DNA of 8,733 nucleotides from Spirochaetaceae bacterium (GCA_003558175.1 PWMO01000333.1:1-8733), one strand, 5' to 3'; shown: positions 1 to 6,161, numbered from the stretch's first letter. Notes: generated from the letters alone by a model not told the origin. Made by a program: numbers and translations.

Positions 1-2
1 CC

Positions 3-134
3 CACGGAGCCGACGTTGCGGACCGCGATCCGCCGCTGACCTGCTCCGGCAACCGCCTGCCGCGCCAGCTGATCGAGCTGGCACAACAGAGCCTGGCGCA
101 ATCGGAGTTCCCCGTCGGGCACGGGTATCTTTGA
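3..134 (+). CDS. 3' end of an unrecognised protein-coding gene (partial)
   Basis: Frame 3 is open from the left edge to a TGA at 132-134 and gives 43 C-terminal residues, with a Pro-Leu-Thr-Cys-Ser-Gly stretch followed by a probable amphipathic helix (RLPRQLIELAQQSLAQSEF) and the end PVGHGYL. I do not recognise the family, and too little is present to assign one. The other two plus frames either stop early (TGA at 37) or give Arg/Pro-rich low-complexity translations, so this frame is the most protein-like. It converges on the phasin-like gene. That a gene ends here is an inference from amino-acid composition and position. Confidence 0.45.
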   Translation, partial: HGADVADRDPPLTCSGNRLPRQLIELAQQSLAQSEFPVGHGYL

Positions 135-200
135 GGGTCGGCAGGCGGACAGGCGGCACGCCATGTTGCTGTTGCAGCCGGCGCGCGCACGCCGCAGCTC

Positions 201-227
201 GCCGGTGGCGGAAGGGGCTTCACCGGC
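201..227. terminator. Hairpin between convergent genes, possible weak bidirectional terminator
   Basis: GCCGGTG (201-207) and CACCGGC (221-227) are a perfect 7-bp inverted repeat. Inside it AAG (212-214) can pair with CTT (218-220) around a GGG loop, leaving GCGG bulged. It lies between the plus-strand gene ending at 134 and the minus-strand gene ending at 240, where a shared terminator would be expected. Neither strand has a U-tract after the stem, so intrinsic termination is uncertain. Confidence 0.3.
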
Positions 228-239
228 AACGGAACCGGA

Positions 240-548
240 TTACTTCTGAGCGAGCTTTTTTTCCAGGTCGTCGATCTTCTTGCTCAGTTTATCGAAATCG
301 GACTTTTTCGGCACCCCGGCTCGTTCGAGGTACGCCTCGAGCCGCTTCTCGATGATGTCGTCGAGACGGGTGCGAGCCTCTTCGCTCTGCTTCAGCATGT
401 CGTCCATGAACTTCTTGCCTTCTTCCTCGCTCATCTCGTACTCCGAGGTAAGTCGGCGGGCGAACTCCTCGACGCGATCTTTCGCTCGCAGCGCAAGTCC
501 GAGACCGGCATACAGACCTTCCTGGAACGGAATCCGATGTTGTGCCAT
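240..548 (-). CDS. Phasin-like small helical protein (PHA granule-associated / phasin superfamily)
   Basis: This 102-residue protein is charged, almost entirely helical by composition, and has no membrane segment or signal peptide. The layout is that of the small phasin-superfamily proteins: an N-terminal helix (about residues 8-36), a central SEEEGKKFMDDML segment (about 40-52), a long charged helix to about 75, the hinge GVPKKSDFDKL (78-88), and a C-terminal heptad coiled coil (KKIDDLEKKL). In this family the hinge plus coiled coil mediates oligomerisation. Members coat or regulate polyhydroxyalkanoate granules, but many relatives occur in bacteria without PHA, so granule binding is not established here. 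The ATG start has a strong SD (AGAGGAG, about 558-564) 9 nt upstream. The gene has its own sigma-70-type promoter (572-600) and is probably monocistronic. No neighbour is a PHA synthase. Confidence 0.75.
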   Translation of the reverse strand: MAQHRIPFQEGLYAGLGLALRAKDRVEEFARRLTSEYEMSEEEGKKFMDDMLKQSEEARTRLDDIIEKRLEAYLERAGVPKKSDFDKLSKKIDDLEKKLAQK

Positions 549-571
549 ACTGGTAATCTCCTCTGAACTGG

Positions 572-600
572 ATTATACGACGGAACGTCCCGGCGTTCAA
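572..600 (-). promoter_or_regulatory. Sigma-70-type promoter of the phasin-like gene
   Basis: On the minus strand TTGAAC (600-595) is followed by exactly 17 bp and then a perfect TATAAT (577-572). Transcription would start near 565, giving a leader of under 20 nt that holds the SD and then the ATG at 548. The -35 box lies in the inverted repeat at 591-605. Confidence 0.75.
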
Positions 601-605
601 CGCCG
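591..605. repeat. Inverted repeat overlapping the phasin promoter -35 box
   Basis: CGGCGT (591-596) and ACGCCG (600-605) form a perfect dyad around TCA. It covers the -35 element TTGAAC of the minus-strand promoter. It could be an operator, or part of the 3' end of the upstream NicO transcript. No poly-T follows it on either strand. Confidence 0.4.
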
Positions 606-611
606 CCTTGC

Positions 612-628
612 CGGTTGTTCTGCAACCG
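612..628. terminator. Hairpin downstream of the NicO gene, possible terminator
   Basis: CGGTTG (612-617) and CAACCG (623-628) are a perfect 6-bp stem with a 5-nt loop, 55-71 bp past the stop codon of the minus-strand NicO gene. There is no T-run after it, so it is at best a weak or factor-assisted terminator. The rest of the gap 549-682 holds the phasin promoter and no gene that I can support. Confidence 0.3.
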
Positions 629-682
629 TTGCCAGAGTCCTTACAGCCCACGGCTTCTGCCGATCCTGCCGGGCCGGATCCG

Positions 683-1513
683 TCACGGCGCAGCGAAGAG
701 AAGAAACAGACCGAACGCCAGAATGACTGTGGCGGCACCAAACTCAAACCCAATATGCAGCCTGACCCCCAGAGCACTGTTGAGCAGCGGCTTCATTCTG
801 GCTTTGAGCGTAATCGTGAGGACCGTAAGCAGCGTCAGGGTGAACGCCATCCCAACCGACATCGACAGCACGACCACCACGCCGGCCGGAATCGCGCCGA
901 TAGCAACCGCGATCAGCAGCACGCCGGTTGCACCGGGACACGGAACAACGCCTGCCACGATCAACGCCGGAAGCAGCCCGATACGGGAGACCTGGTCGGC
1001 AAAGCTCGATCGATGCGGCGCTGTTGACTGGTGAGCAGCCGTGGACTGCGGCTCGCAGGCGTGATGATGGTGGTGGTGATTATGGTGATCGTGGTCCTTC
1101 CCAAGCAGCTCGCGCAGTTGCAGCACGATCAGAGCCGTCCCAAGCAAAACCGCAAATGACGCCGTTATCCGTGAGATAACGGCCGTAGCCTGCTCCACCG
1201 TTGCCGAAAGCGACCAGTGCAGCACCGAATACCCAACAAACACCAGCCCCAGAGCGGTTATCGCGTGCAGGGCGGCAAGAATGACGCCCGCCAGCACCCC
1301 GTGCCGCCGCGGCGCGTCGTGTGCCAGGAAGTACGCCAGCAGCACCGTCTTACGGTGTCCCGGCAGCAGCGAGTGGATGACCCCGTAGAACAGACCCAGA
1401 ACGATCAGCACCATCCAGACGTCGGTGCCACCGGTGCGCACCGCCTCCATAGCCTGCAGCAGTGCTGCCTGCACTCGCTGCACCACACCCGACATCGCGT
1501 AACTCTGCTGCAT
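683..1513 (-). CDS. NicO/RcnA-family nickel/cobalt transporter with His-rich loop
   Basis: The product is a 276-residue integral membrane protein of the NicO/RcnA type, which moves Ni(II) or Co(II) across the inner membrane; some members export and others import. Family signatures are visible: GVIHSLLPGHRKTVLL (residues 44-59, the HxxxPGH helix), a second conserved His in LHAI (82-85), a cytosolic His-rich loop (DHDHHNHHHHHHA, 140-152), then VVPCPGATGVLL (189-200), equivalent to the usual PCPSA/G helix. About six hydrophobic segments are present (34-52, 74-98, 117-134, 180-208, 210-236, 255-275). The residue after PGH is Arg where Gly is common. A longer GTG start at 1543 exists, but ATG 1513 has a strong SD 8 nt upstream and is preferred. 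It is transcribed away from the YcgR/YcgQ-like pair, from a shared control region. The sequence cannot settle whether it exports or imports; the His-rich loop resembles RcnA-type exporters. Confidence 0.82.
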   Translation of the reverse strand: MQQSYAMSGVVQRVQAALLQAMEAVRTGGTDVWMVLIVLGLFYGVIHSLLPGHRKTVLLAYFLAHDAPRRHGVLAGVILAALHAITALGLVFVGYSVLHWSLSATVEQATAVISRITASFAVLLGTALIVLQLRELLGKDHDHHNHHHHHHACEPQSTAAHQSTAPHRSSFADQVSRIGLLPALIVAGVVPCPGATGVLLIAVAIGAIPAGVVVVLSMSVGMAFTLTLLTVLTITLKARMKPLLNSALGVRLHIGFEFGAATVILAFGLFLLFAAP

Positions 1514-1520
1514 ACGGAAA

Positions 1521-1530
1521 CCCTCACCTC
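1521..1530 (-). promoter_or_regulatory. Ribosome binding site that fixes the NicO start
   Basis: On the minus strand GAGGTGAGGG ends 7 nt before ATG 1513. The upstream in-frame GTG at 1543 has no comparable SD, and this site would lie inside its coding sequence. The ATG is therefore the likelier start. Confidence 0.65.
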
Positions 1531-1557
1531 GCGTTGCTATCACAAGCCTTCTGAACC

Positions 1558-1587
1558 ACTATACCGTGCCAGACGGCAGGAGTTCCA
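1558..1587 (-). promoter_or_regulatory. Candidate promoter of the NicO gene
   Basis: TATAGT (1563-1558, minus strand) is a 5/6 match to a -10 box. A weak -35 (TGGAAC, 1587-1582) lies 18 bp upstream. It overlaps a small dyad TTCCA/TGGAA (1583-1587 and 1593-1597). The leader to ATG 1513 would be about 38 nt. The -35 match is poor, so the call is tentative. Confidence 0.35.
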
Positions 1588-1607
1588 TCCACTGGAATGC
1601 CGGCGGC

Positions 1608-1695
1608 TGCGTGATTGATTGCCACGCCGTCACCGATATACACTGACCGCGTGAGACCATCAGATTCCCAGACAGGTGCTTCAATCAATCTGGCA
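1608..1695. repeat. Two inverted copies of TGC-NN-GATTGATTG in the divergent control region
   Basis: TGCGTGATTGATTG (1608-1621) recurs as the reverse complement at 1682-1695 (CAATCAATCTGGCA). The 9-bp core GATTGATTG and the outer TGC match perfectly, and only the two bases between them differ. Centres are about 74 bp apart, close to seven helical turns. The AT-rich core stands out in GC-rich DNA. The left copy contains the candidate -35 box of the plus-strand promoter, and the right copy ends just before ATG 1702. It may be a pair of operator sites, or a long-range stem in a leader RNA. Confidence 0.45.
1615..1642 (+). promoter_or_regulatory. Candidate promoter of the YcgR-like/YcgQ-like/DUF255 cluster
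   Basis: TTGATT (1615-1620) and TATACA (1637-1642) are separated by 16 bp; each matches the sigma-70 consensus at 4 of 6 positions. A start near 1649 would exclude the TTG start at 1615 and make the GTG at 1651 almost leaderless, which supports ATG 1702 as the first codon of the permease gene. The -35 lies in the left copy of the inverted repeat. Confidence 0.35.
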
Positions 1696-1701
1696 CATAT
1701 T

Positions 1702-2721
1702 ATGATCGCAGTGTACATAGCGCTGGCTGCAACGGCGCTCTTGCTCCTTGGCAGACCGCTGGCGCGTGCCGGTGACGCGCTTACCATTCTGGGGGCTCGC
1801 TACAGTTCACTGCTTCTGACGGGCCTACCGTTTGTGATAATCGCGTCCCTTTGGACCGCGGCGCTTTCAGGTATCGGCAGAGAGCGCTCCGCGCGCTTCA
1901 CGGTCGAGCCGGCGGTCGCCGCAGAAGCCGGTGTCTGGTCTACCATGCTGCGTGGTGCGCTCTCGTCCCTGCCGTTTGATCCGGATGATTGGTTGGTGCC
2001 CGGAAACGGGGATGGCGGGAGCACGCAACGCACGCTGCAGCGGCAGACTCTTGTGGCGGCGAACGTACCGGTCACGGGTGCACCGGTCACGATTGCCGCC
2101 TCGGGCGCCCTGAGTCCGGTGACTATTGCGGCGGTTGCGGTGGCGTTTGGACTCAATTCCGGAATGCTGCTGTTCTATCTGGTGTTTGTGCTTCTGCTTC
2201 CGGCGGCGGCGGCAGTGGTTGCGCGCCGGGCGACCGGCGTACGGCCGGCGCACGCGGCGGCGACGGCTCAGACGATCCAGGGCCGCACGACTCAGACAGA
2301 CCAGGCGATCCCGGTCCAGTCGCCACATCCAACGGAGCGCATTGCGTCAGAGCTGTATCACCGCATGCGTTACGCCATCCTGGGACTTCTTGTTGCGGCG
2401 GCGCTGCACGTGTTGATGCCCGCGCAGGCGGTTCTGTTCCTGCATGCCGCTCCGATTCCGGCGGTGATCGCCGCTGCGTTGCTCGGGTTCATTATTCCGC
2501 TGTCGCCGGAGGCAGCTCCGTTTGCCGCCGCGCTGCTCCTCAGCACCGCAGGACATGGAGCGGCGTTGGCTTTCCTGCTGGTTGCGGCTCTCGGCGGGCT
2601 GCGACTGACCCGTGCCGCAATTCGTTCGCGAGCAGCGCTGCTGTTTGTGCTTGTCTTGCTCTCGCTTGTTGCACTGGTCTCTGTGCCGCTGACATCGAGC
2701 GCGACGGGGGCTCTATGGTGA
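1702..2721 (+). CDS. Divergent YcgR/YraQ (DUF318, ArsP_1)-like permease lacking cysteines
   Basis: This predicted inner-membrane protein has 339 residues from ATG 1702. The N-terminal segment SSLLLTGLPFVIIASLWTAA resembles the first conserved DUF318 helix pair (LLEALPFVLLG-type). The C-terminal half ends in LSPEAAPFAAALL then GAALAFLLVAALGG, aligning with the family's CSEADAFVAAS and LAFLxxGPM segments. A hydrophilic linker of about 50 residues (about 175-225) separates two helical halves, as expected of the family. The Cys motifs typical of each half are absent and there is no Cys anywhere; the second motif reads SP where CS is usual. The assignment rests largely on the downstream partner, which overlaps by 7 bp and is clearly TIGR03943/YcgQ-like. 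The substrate is unknown. TTG 1615 and GTG 1651 are in-frame alternatives. None of the three has an obvious SD; the candidate promoter favours 1702. Confidence 0.6.
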   Translation: MIAVYIALAATALLLLGRPLARAGDALTILGARYSSLLLTGLPFVIIASLWTAALSGIGRERSARFTVEPAVAAEAGVWSTMLRGALSSLPFDPDDWLVPGNGDGGSTQRTLQRQTLVAANVPVTGAPVTIAASGALSPVTIAAVAVAFGLNSGMLLFYLVFVLLLPAAAAVVARRATGVRPAHAAATAQTIQGRTTQTDQAIPVQSPHPTERIASELYHRMRYAILGLLVAAALHVLMPAQAVLFLHAAPIPAVIAAALLGFIIPLSPEAAPFAAALLLSTAGHGAALAFLLVAALGGLRLTRAAIRSRAALLFVLVLLSLVALVSVPLTSSATGALW

Positions 2722-3530
2722 ACACCAGACGTGCACTCCAGCTTGTCTGGGCGGTTATCCTCTGCATCTATGCCGCAGTTGTGATACTGTCCGTGGTGAC
2801 CGGTATCGCGGGCCGGTTTGCCGGTCCGGAAAAGAGCTGGTTCATTGTTGCGGGCGCGCTGTTGATGGGCGCCGTCGGCGTCACCGTGATTGTCCGTCCG
2901 AGTTGCATCAGCTGGGTACCGGCCAATGGCCTGCTGGTGTTTGCGGTTCCACTGCTGTTCGTACCGCTGGGGCTTCGCTACAGCGGACCACCGGTTACCG
3001 CCTTCACCGGCGAGAGCGGGAACCCCTTTGCGGCGACCTCGGCCGACTCTCCATGGACGCCGGGCTCTCTGCCTCAGCTGCGTTCCGATTCATTGCCGGA
3101 GGTGGTGCCGCGCGAACTGTCGGGCAACCCCGATGATCCGCCGCTGTCCGATGTCGAAATTGTGGAGGTAGGCGAAGAGCTGTTCTACCGCTATCACGCG
3201 CTGATGTACGAGAAGCAAGAGCTGTTTGCGGGACGGCGCGTGGTGCTGACGGGGTTCGTAGGAACTGAACCAGCCTACCCTGCCAACCGGTACTATGTCG
3301 CTCGCCGCCTGCTCTGGTGTTGCACCGCCGACACCGCTTTGCTGGCCTTTCTGGTCGATGCCGGCCGCACATCCGTTCCCAGGGAAGGCACCTGGGTCGA
3401 AGTGGAGGCAACGGTGGATACCACAACGTTTGCAGGTGCTGCGCAGCAATACACAACCGTACCGCTGCTGAGAGCCGAACGCATTCGTGAGATTGAAGCT
3501 CCCGAGTTTGAATACGTGCTGCCGTTTTAG
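2715..3530 (+). CDS. TIGR03943/YcgQ-like (DUF1980) putative permease subunit
   Basis: The 271-residue protein has three N-terminal membrane segments (about 9-31, 42-60, 71-88), a Pro/Ser-rich linker (about 90-145) and a C-terminal beta-rich domain. That domain shows the family pattern: GRRVVLTGFV (173-182), PANRYYVARRLLWCCTADTALLAFLV (189-214, with the Cys-Cys-x-Ala-Asp motif at 202-206), then GTWVEVEATV and a C-terminal EAPEFEYVLPF. In this family the gene sits next to a DUF318 permease and the two are thought to form one system; the substrate is not established. The start ATG overlaps the preceding stop (ATGGTGA), so translation is probably coupled. A longer open frame extends upstream to 1989, but it is a Gly/Arg/Ala-rich shadow of the permease gene and was left out. 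Confidence 0.78.
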   Translation: MVNTRRALQLVWAVILCIYAAVVILSVVTGIAGRFAGPEKSWFIVAGALLMGAVGVTVIVRPSCISWVPANGLLVFAVPLLFVPLGLRYSGPPVTAFTGESGNPFAATSADSPWTPGSLPQLRSDSLPEVVPRELSGNPDDPPLSDVEIVEVGEELFYRYHALMYEKQELFAGRRVVLTGFVGTEPAYPANRYYVARRLLWCCTADTALLAFLVDAGRTSVPREGTWVEVEATVDTTTFAGAAQQYTTVPLLRAERIREIEAPEFEYVLPF

Positions 3531-3543
3531 TACTTTGTCTTTC

Positions 3544-5451
3544 ATGCAGCACGTTCCTTCGTTTGAAACGAATGCGCTCGCCACTGCCGCTTCACCCTAC
3601 CTGAGGAGCCATCAAGGCAATCCGGTCTGGTGGCAGCAATGGTCGGCCGAGGTGATAGACCACGCACGGCGCGAAAACAAACCGCTGCTGGTTTCGGTCG
3701 GCTATTCCACCTGTCACTGGTGTCACGTGATGGCGCGGGAGGCGTTCTCGGATCAGGGTTGTGCCGATGCAATCAATCGTGACTTTGTCGCCGTGAAGGT
3801 TGACCGCGAAGAGCGGCCGGATATCGACCAGCTCCTGATGAACTTTCTCGTTGCCACTACCGGTCAGGGCGGGTGGCCACTGAACGCCTTTCTGACACCT
3901 GAGCTGAAACCGTTCTTTGCGATGACCTACGCCTCGATCGAACCGCGCTTCGGCATGCCCGCATTCGTGGATATAGTGCAACGGGTCGTCACGTTCTATC
4001 GCGAAAACCGGGATCAGCTGCAGAATGCCGTCTTTCGGCCCGGTGATCCCGGCCGGTCGGGCGGTGACCAGCGGCCGGATAGCGCAACCCTGGATGCGCA
4101 GCTGGAAAAGAACGACCACATCCTCATCGCGCGCTTTGACCGGCAGACCGGAGGACTCGCCGGAAGGCAGAAGTTTCCGCCGCACACGTCGCTGCTCTAC
4201 GCGCTGCACCGAGTTGACTCACCGGCGAACGCAGACCGCCTGGAGCCGTTCATACGTCGAACGTTGGACGCGATGCAGACACGAGGGTTGCACGATCACC
4301 TCGCCGGAGGCTTCTTTCGCTACACGGTTGATGCGGACTGGACCATTCCGCATTTCGAGAAAATGCTCTACGACCAGGCGCTCTGCCTCTGGAACTACAG
4401 CGTAGCGGCGCGCCGCTTCAACAGCCGAAGCTACCAGGATACGGCCAGTGGCGTAATCGGTTGCCTTGAGCACGACTTTCTCGAGGACGGTCTGTTTAAC
4501 GCGGCAATTGACGCCGACACCGAGCACCAGGAAGGAGCCACCTATCTCTGGCCTTTTGAAGAACTGCGCCGGGTGCTCAACAGTGCGCAGCTGGAGGCGC
4601 TCAGCCGGGCATTTGAAGTCAGCGAGCAGGGCAACTTTGAGGGGCAGAACCACCTGGTCGGTCGAGCCGGTCTCGCCACGGACCGCGACACCACAGCCGC
4701 AGAACGCCCGGTCGAGCTGGATTCAGCGCTGCAGACTCTCCTCGCGGCGCGACGCAACAGACCGCAACCCTTCACCGACCGCAAGAAACTGACCCTCTGG
4801 AACGCGCTTACCGGCGTCGCGCTGCTTGCGGCGGAACGTCACCTCGGTTCCGAGACCGCGGGCCGGCTGGCGCGCGCGCAACTCGATGCGCTGCTGGGGA
4901 AACATGTTCGCCAGGCGGACGTGCTCCACGCAACGCTCGATGGACGCCCCTTCGCCGGCCGGTTCCTTGCCGACTACGCATCAATGCTGCTGCTGCTGAC
5001 CTACCACCACGAGGATCGCCGTTGCTTCGCCGCGGAGATTCGCACGTTGCGCGACGCGGTTCTGACTTTCATGGGGCCCGGCGTGAACGATGCAGCAGGC
5101 GGCAGCTGGCGTGAGGCAGATGAACCGGACTTTGTTCCCGTTATTGCGGAACCGATGGACAGCCCGTTGCCTGCCTCGGACGCGTTGGCTGAAATGGCGC
5201 TGGCTCGCGCGGCAATGGTGCTTGGCGAAGAGTACCGGCCGATCAGCCCCGGCCGAGCGCTGGTGGAGGACTTCCGTAACCTGGGCGCACTGATGACGGC
5301 GGGCTACTGCTATTGGGTAACCGGGCCGCAACCGGTGGCATGGCGGCAGCTGCCGCTGTTCTCGGTACAGGGCGAGGGTGCCGCGAACCAGTACTGCTTC
5401 GCGGGCGCCTGCGTTCGTGGCCTCCCCCCGGCCCCGGTCACAGCAGAGTGA
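3544..5451 (+). CDS. DUF255 / YyaL (SPATA20-like) thioredoxin-domain protein
   Basis: The 635-residue protein has no signal peptide. It belongs to the YyaL/SPATA20 family: an N-terminal thioredoxin-like domain followed by an (alpha/alpha)6-barrel like those of glycan epimerases. Signatures are SPYLRSHQGNPVWWQQW (17-33), STCHWCHVM with the CHWC redox pair at C57/C60, VKVDREERPDID (84-95), GQGGWPLNAFLTP (107-119), then in the barrel HDHLAGGFFRYTVD (250-263), PHFEKMLYDQAL (269-280), IDADTE (322-327), GNFEGQN (363-369) and RKKLTLWNAL. The usual GGTYFP after GWPLN is replaced by AMTYAS, and the length is slightly below the common 670-700 residues. The biochemical role of the family is not established. 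The start follows the YcgQ-like stop by 13 bp without a clear SD, which suggests coupling; an in-frame GTG at 3487 would overlap the preceding gene, and the homologous N-terminus fits 3544 better. Confidence 0.88.
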   Translation: MQHVPSFETNALATAASPYLRSHQGNPVWWQQWSAEVIDHARRENKPLLVSVGYSTCHWCHVMAREAFSDQGCADAINRDFVAVKVDREERPDIDQLLMNFLVATTGQGGWPLNAFLTPELKPFFAMTYASIEPRFGMPAFVDIVQRVVTFYRENRDQLQNAVFRPGDPGRSGGDQRPDSATLDAQLEKNDHILIARFDRQTGGLAGRQKFPPHTSLLYALHRVDSPANADRLEPFIRRTLDAMQTRGLHDHLAGGFFRYTVDADWTIPHFEKMLYDQALCLWNYSVAARRFNSRSYQDTASGVIGCLEHDFLEDGLFNAAIDADTEHQEGATYLWPFEELRRVLNSAQLEALSRAFEVSEQGNFEGQNHLVGRAGLATDRDTTAAERPVELDSALQTLLAARRNRPQPFTDRKKLTLWNALTGVALLAAERHLGSETAGRLARAQLDALLGKHVRQADVLHATLDGRPFAGRFLADYASMLLLLTYHHEDRRCFAAEIRTLRDAVLTFMGPGVNDAAGGSWREADEPDFVPVIAEPMDSPLPASDALAEMALARAAMVLGEEYRPISPGRALVEDFRNLGALMTAGYCYWVTGPQPVAWRQLPLFSVQGEGAANQYCFAGACVRGLPPAPVTAE

Positions 5452-6103
5452 CCGAGATGCGGGAACCCAGCGACAGCCCTACCGTTACCGGCTCCGTGTG
5501 ATCGCGATGGCGGAACGTAATCGTACCTGCGGTCTCGTTGCGCTGCAGCAGTTCAAACGGCTCACCCGGAATTACGCGATGCTGCTTCATGAACGCGAGA
5601 AAATCGGAATCGTTGTCTCCGATTCGAGAGACGAGAAACCTGCTGCCTACCTCGCAGCGGTCCAGCGAGACCGTTCGCCGTTTCTCGATCACGCCTTCCT
5701 GGGAAGGAATGGGATCACCGTGGGGGTCGGCATCAGGGAACCCGAGATACGCGTCAATGCGCTGCACGAATTTGTCTGATACGGCGTGTTCGAGCCGCTC
5801 GGCATCGTCGTGGATTTCGCTCCAGTCGTAGCCCAGTACCTGCTCCAGAAAGGTCTCTATCAGTCGATGGCGACGCACCATGGTCAGCGCCAACTCACGT
5901 CCCTTGGCGGTGAGCGCCACACCTTTGCGAGGGGTGTACGATACCAGAGCTCGCTCGGCAAGATGCTTCACCATCGAGGTGGCCGTACCAGGAGTGACCT
6001 CCATGGCATCGGAGATCTGCTTCATCGGGACAATGGCGCCCGGTGTGCGTTCCTCTTCCTGAAAGATCGTTTTTACGTATTGCTCGACAGTACTGGTCGG
6101 CAC
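5438..6103 (-). CDS. DtxR/MntR/TroR-family metal-dependent transcriptional repressor
   Basis: The 221-residue regulator has a winged helix (about 5-72), a dimerisation/metal-binding domain (about 73-135, ending DPHGDPIP at 126-133) and a C-terminal SH3/FeoA-like domain (about 145-221). With metal bound, such proteins bind operators and repress uptake genes. DtxR ligand positions fall at identical numbers: H79, E83 (HRLIE), H98, E105, H106 (IHDDAERLEH). Position 102 is Glu, as at the matching Glu of MntR, instead of the Cys of iron-sensing DtxR. The N-terminal ligand (Asp8 in MntR, Met10 in DtxR) is Gln8. This points to Mn or mixed selectivity, by inference. The GTG start has AGGAGG 9 nt upstream. 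It follows permease D by 145 bp in the troC-D-R order and also has a candidate promoter of its own. Its end overlaps the convergent DUF255 gene by 14 bp. Confidence 0.92.
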   Translation of the reverse strand: MPTSTVEQYVKTIFQEEERTPGAIVPMKQISDAMEVTPGTATSMVKHLAERALVSYTPRKGVALTAKGRELALTMVRRHRLIETFLEQVLGYDWSEIHDDAERLEHAVSDKFVQRIDAYLGFPDADPHGDPIPSQEGVIEKRRTVSLDRCEVGSRFLVSRIGDNDSDFLAFMKQHRVIPGEPFELLQRNETAGTITFRHRDHTEPVTVGLSLGSRISVTLL

Positions 6104-6112
6104 CTGCCTCGC

Positions 6113-6118
6113 CCTCCT
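6113..6118 (-). promoter_or_regulatory. Shine-Dalgarno of the DtxR-family regulator
   Basis: A perfect AGGAGG on the minus strand lies 9 nt before the GTG at 6103-6101 and supports GTG as the true start. Confidence 0.75.
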
Positions 6119-6130
6119 CTAACCAGCAGC

Positions 6131-6161
6131 ATCATATCTGTCCCCCCCCCCGCCGACGCAA
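6131..6161 (-). promoter_or_regulatory. Candidate promoter of the DtxR-family gene with a G10 run in its spacer
   Basis: On the minus strand TATGAT (6136-6131) is a 5/6 -10 match. TTGCGT (6161-6156), a weak -35, lies 19 bp upstream, so the ten-G run falls inside the spacer. A spacer of 19 is longer than the optimal 17; loss of two G would bring it to 17. Transcription would start about 20 nt before the GTG. The -35 match is weak and read-through from permease D is also possible. Confidence 0.4.
6142..6151. repeat. Homopolymer of ten C (G10 on the minus strand)
   Basis: Ten consecutive C residues on the plus strand lie 39-48 bp upstream of the regulator's GTG start, in non-coding DNA. Runs of this length are prone to slipped-strand mispairing. 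It is the longest single-base run I found in the window. Confidence 0.9.

Noticed and set aside
280..1027. Plus- and minus-strand open frames overlapping the phasin and NicO genes
   Set aside because: Low-complexity Arg/Ser/Gln-rich translations without an SD; the phasin and NicO frames explain the DNA better.
1583..1597. TTCCA-N5-TGGAA dyad as an operator
   Set aside because: Only 5 bp per arm, likely to occur by chance in a region of this size; noted only within the candidate promoter.
1615..1701. TTG 1615 or GTG 1651 as the start of the YcgR-like permease
   Set aside because: Neither has an SD; the added residues are hydrophilic with no family match, and a candidate promoter lies within this stretch. 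They remain possible alternatives.
1989..2714. Upstream extension of the YcgQ-like reading frame
   Set aside because: The translation is Gly/Arg/Ala/Ser-rich with no membrane or family pattern and is fully covered by the permease gene in another frame. The family-like protein begins at the ATG at 2715.
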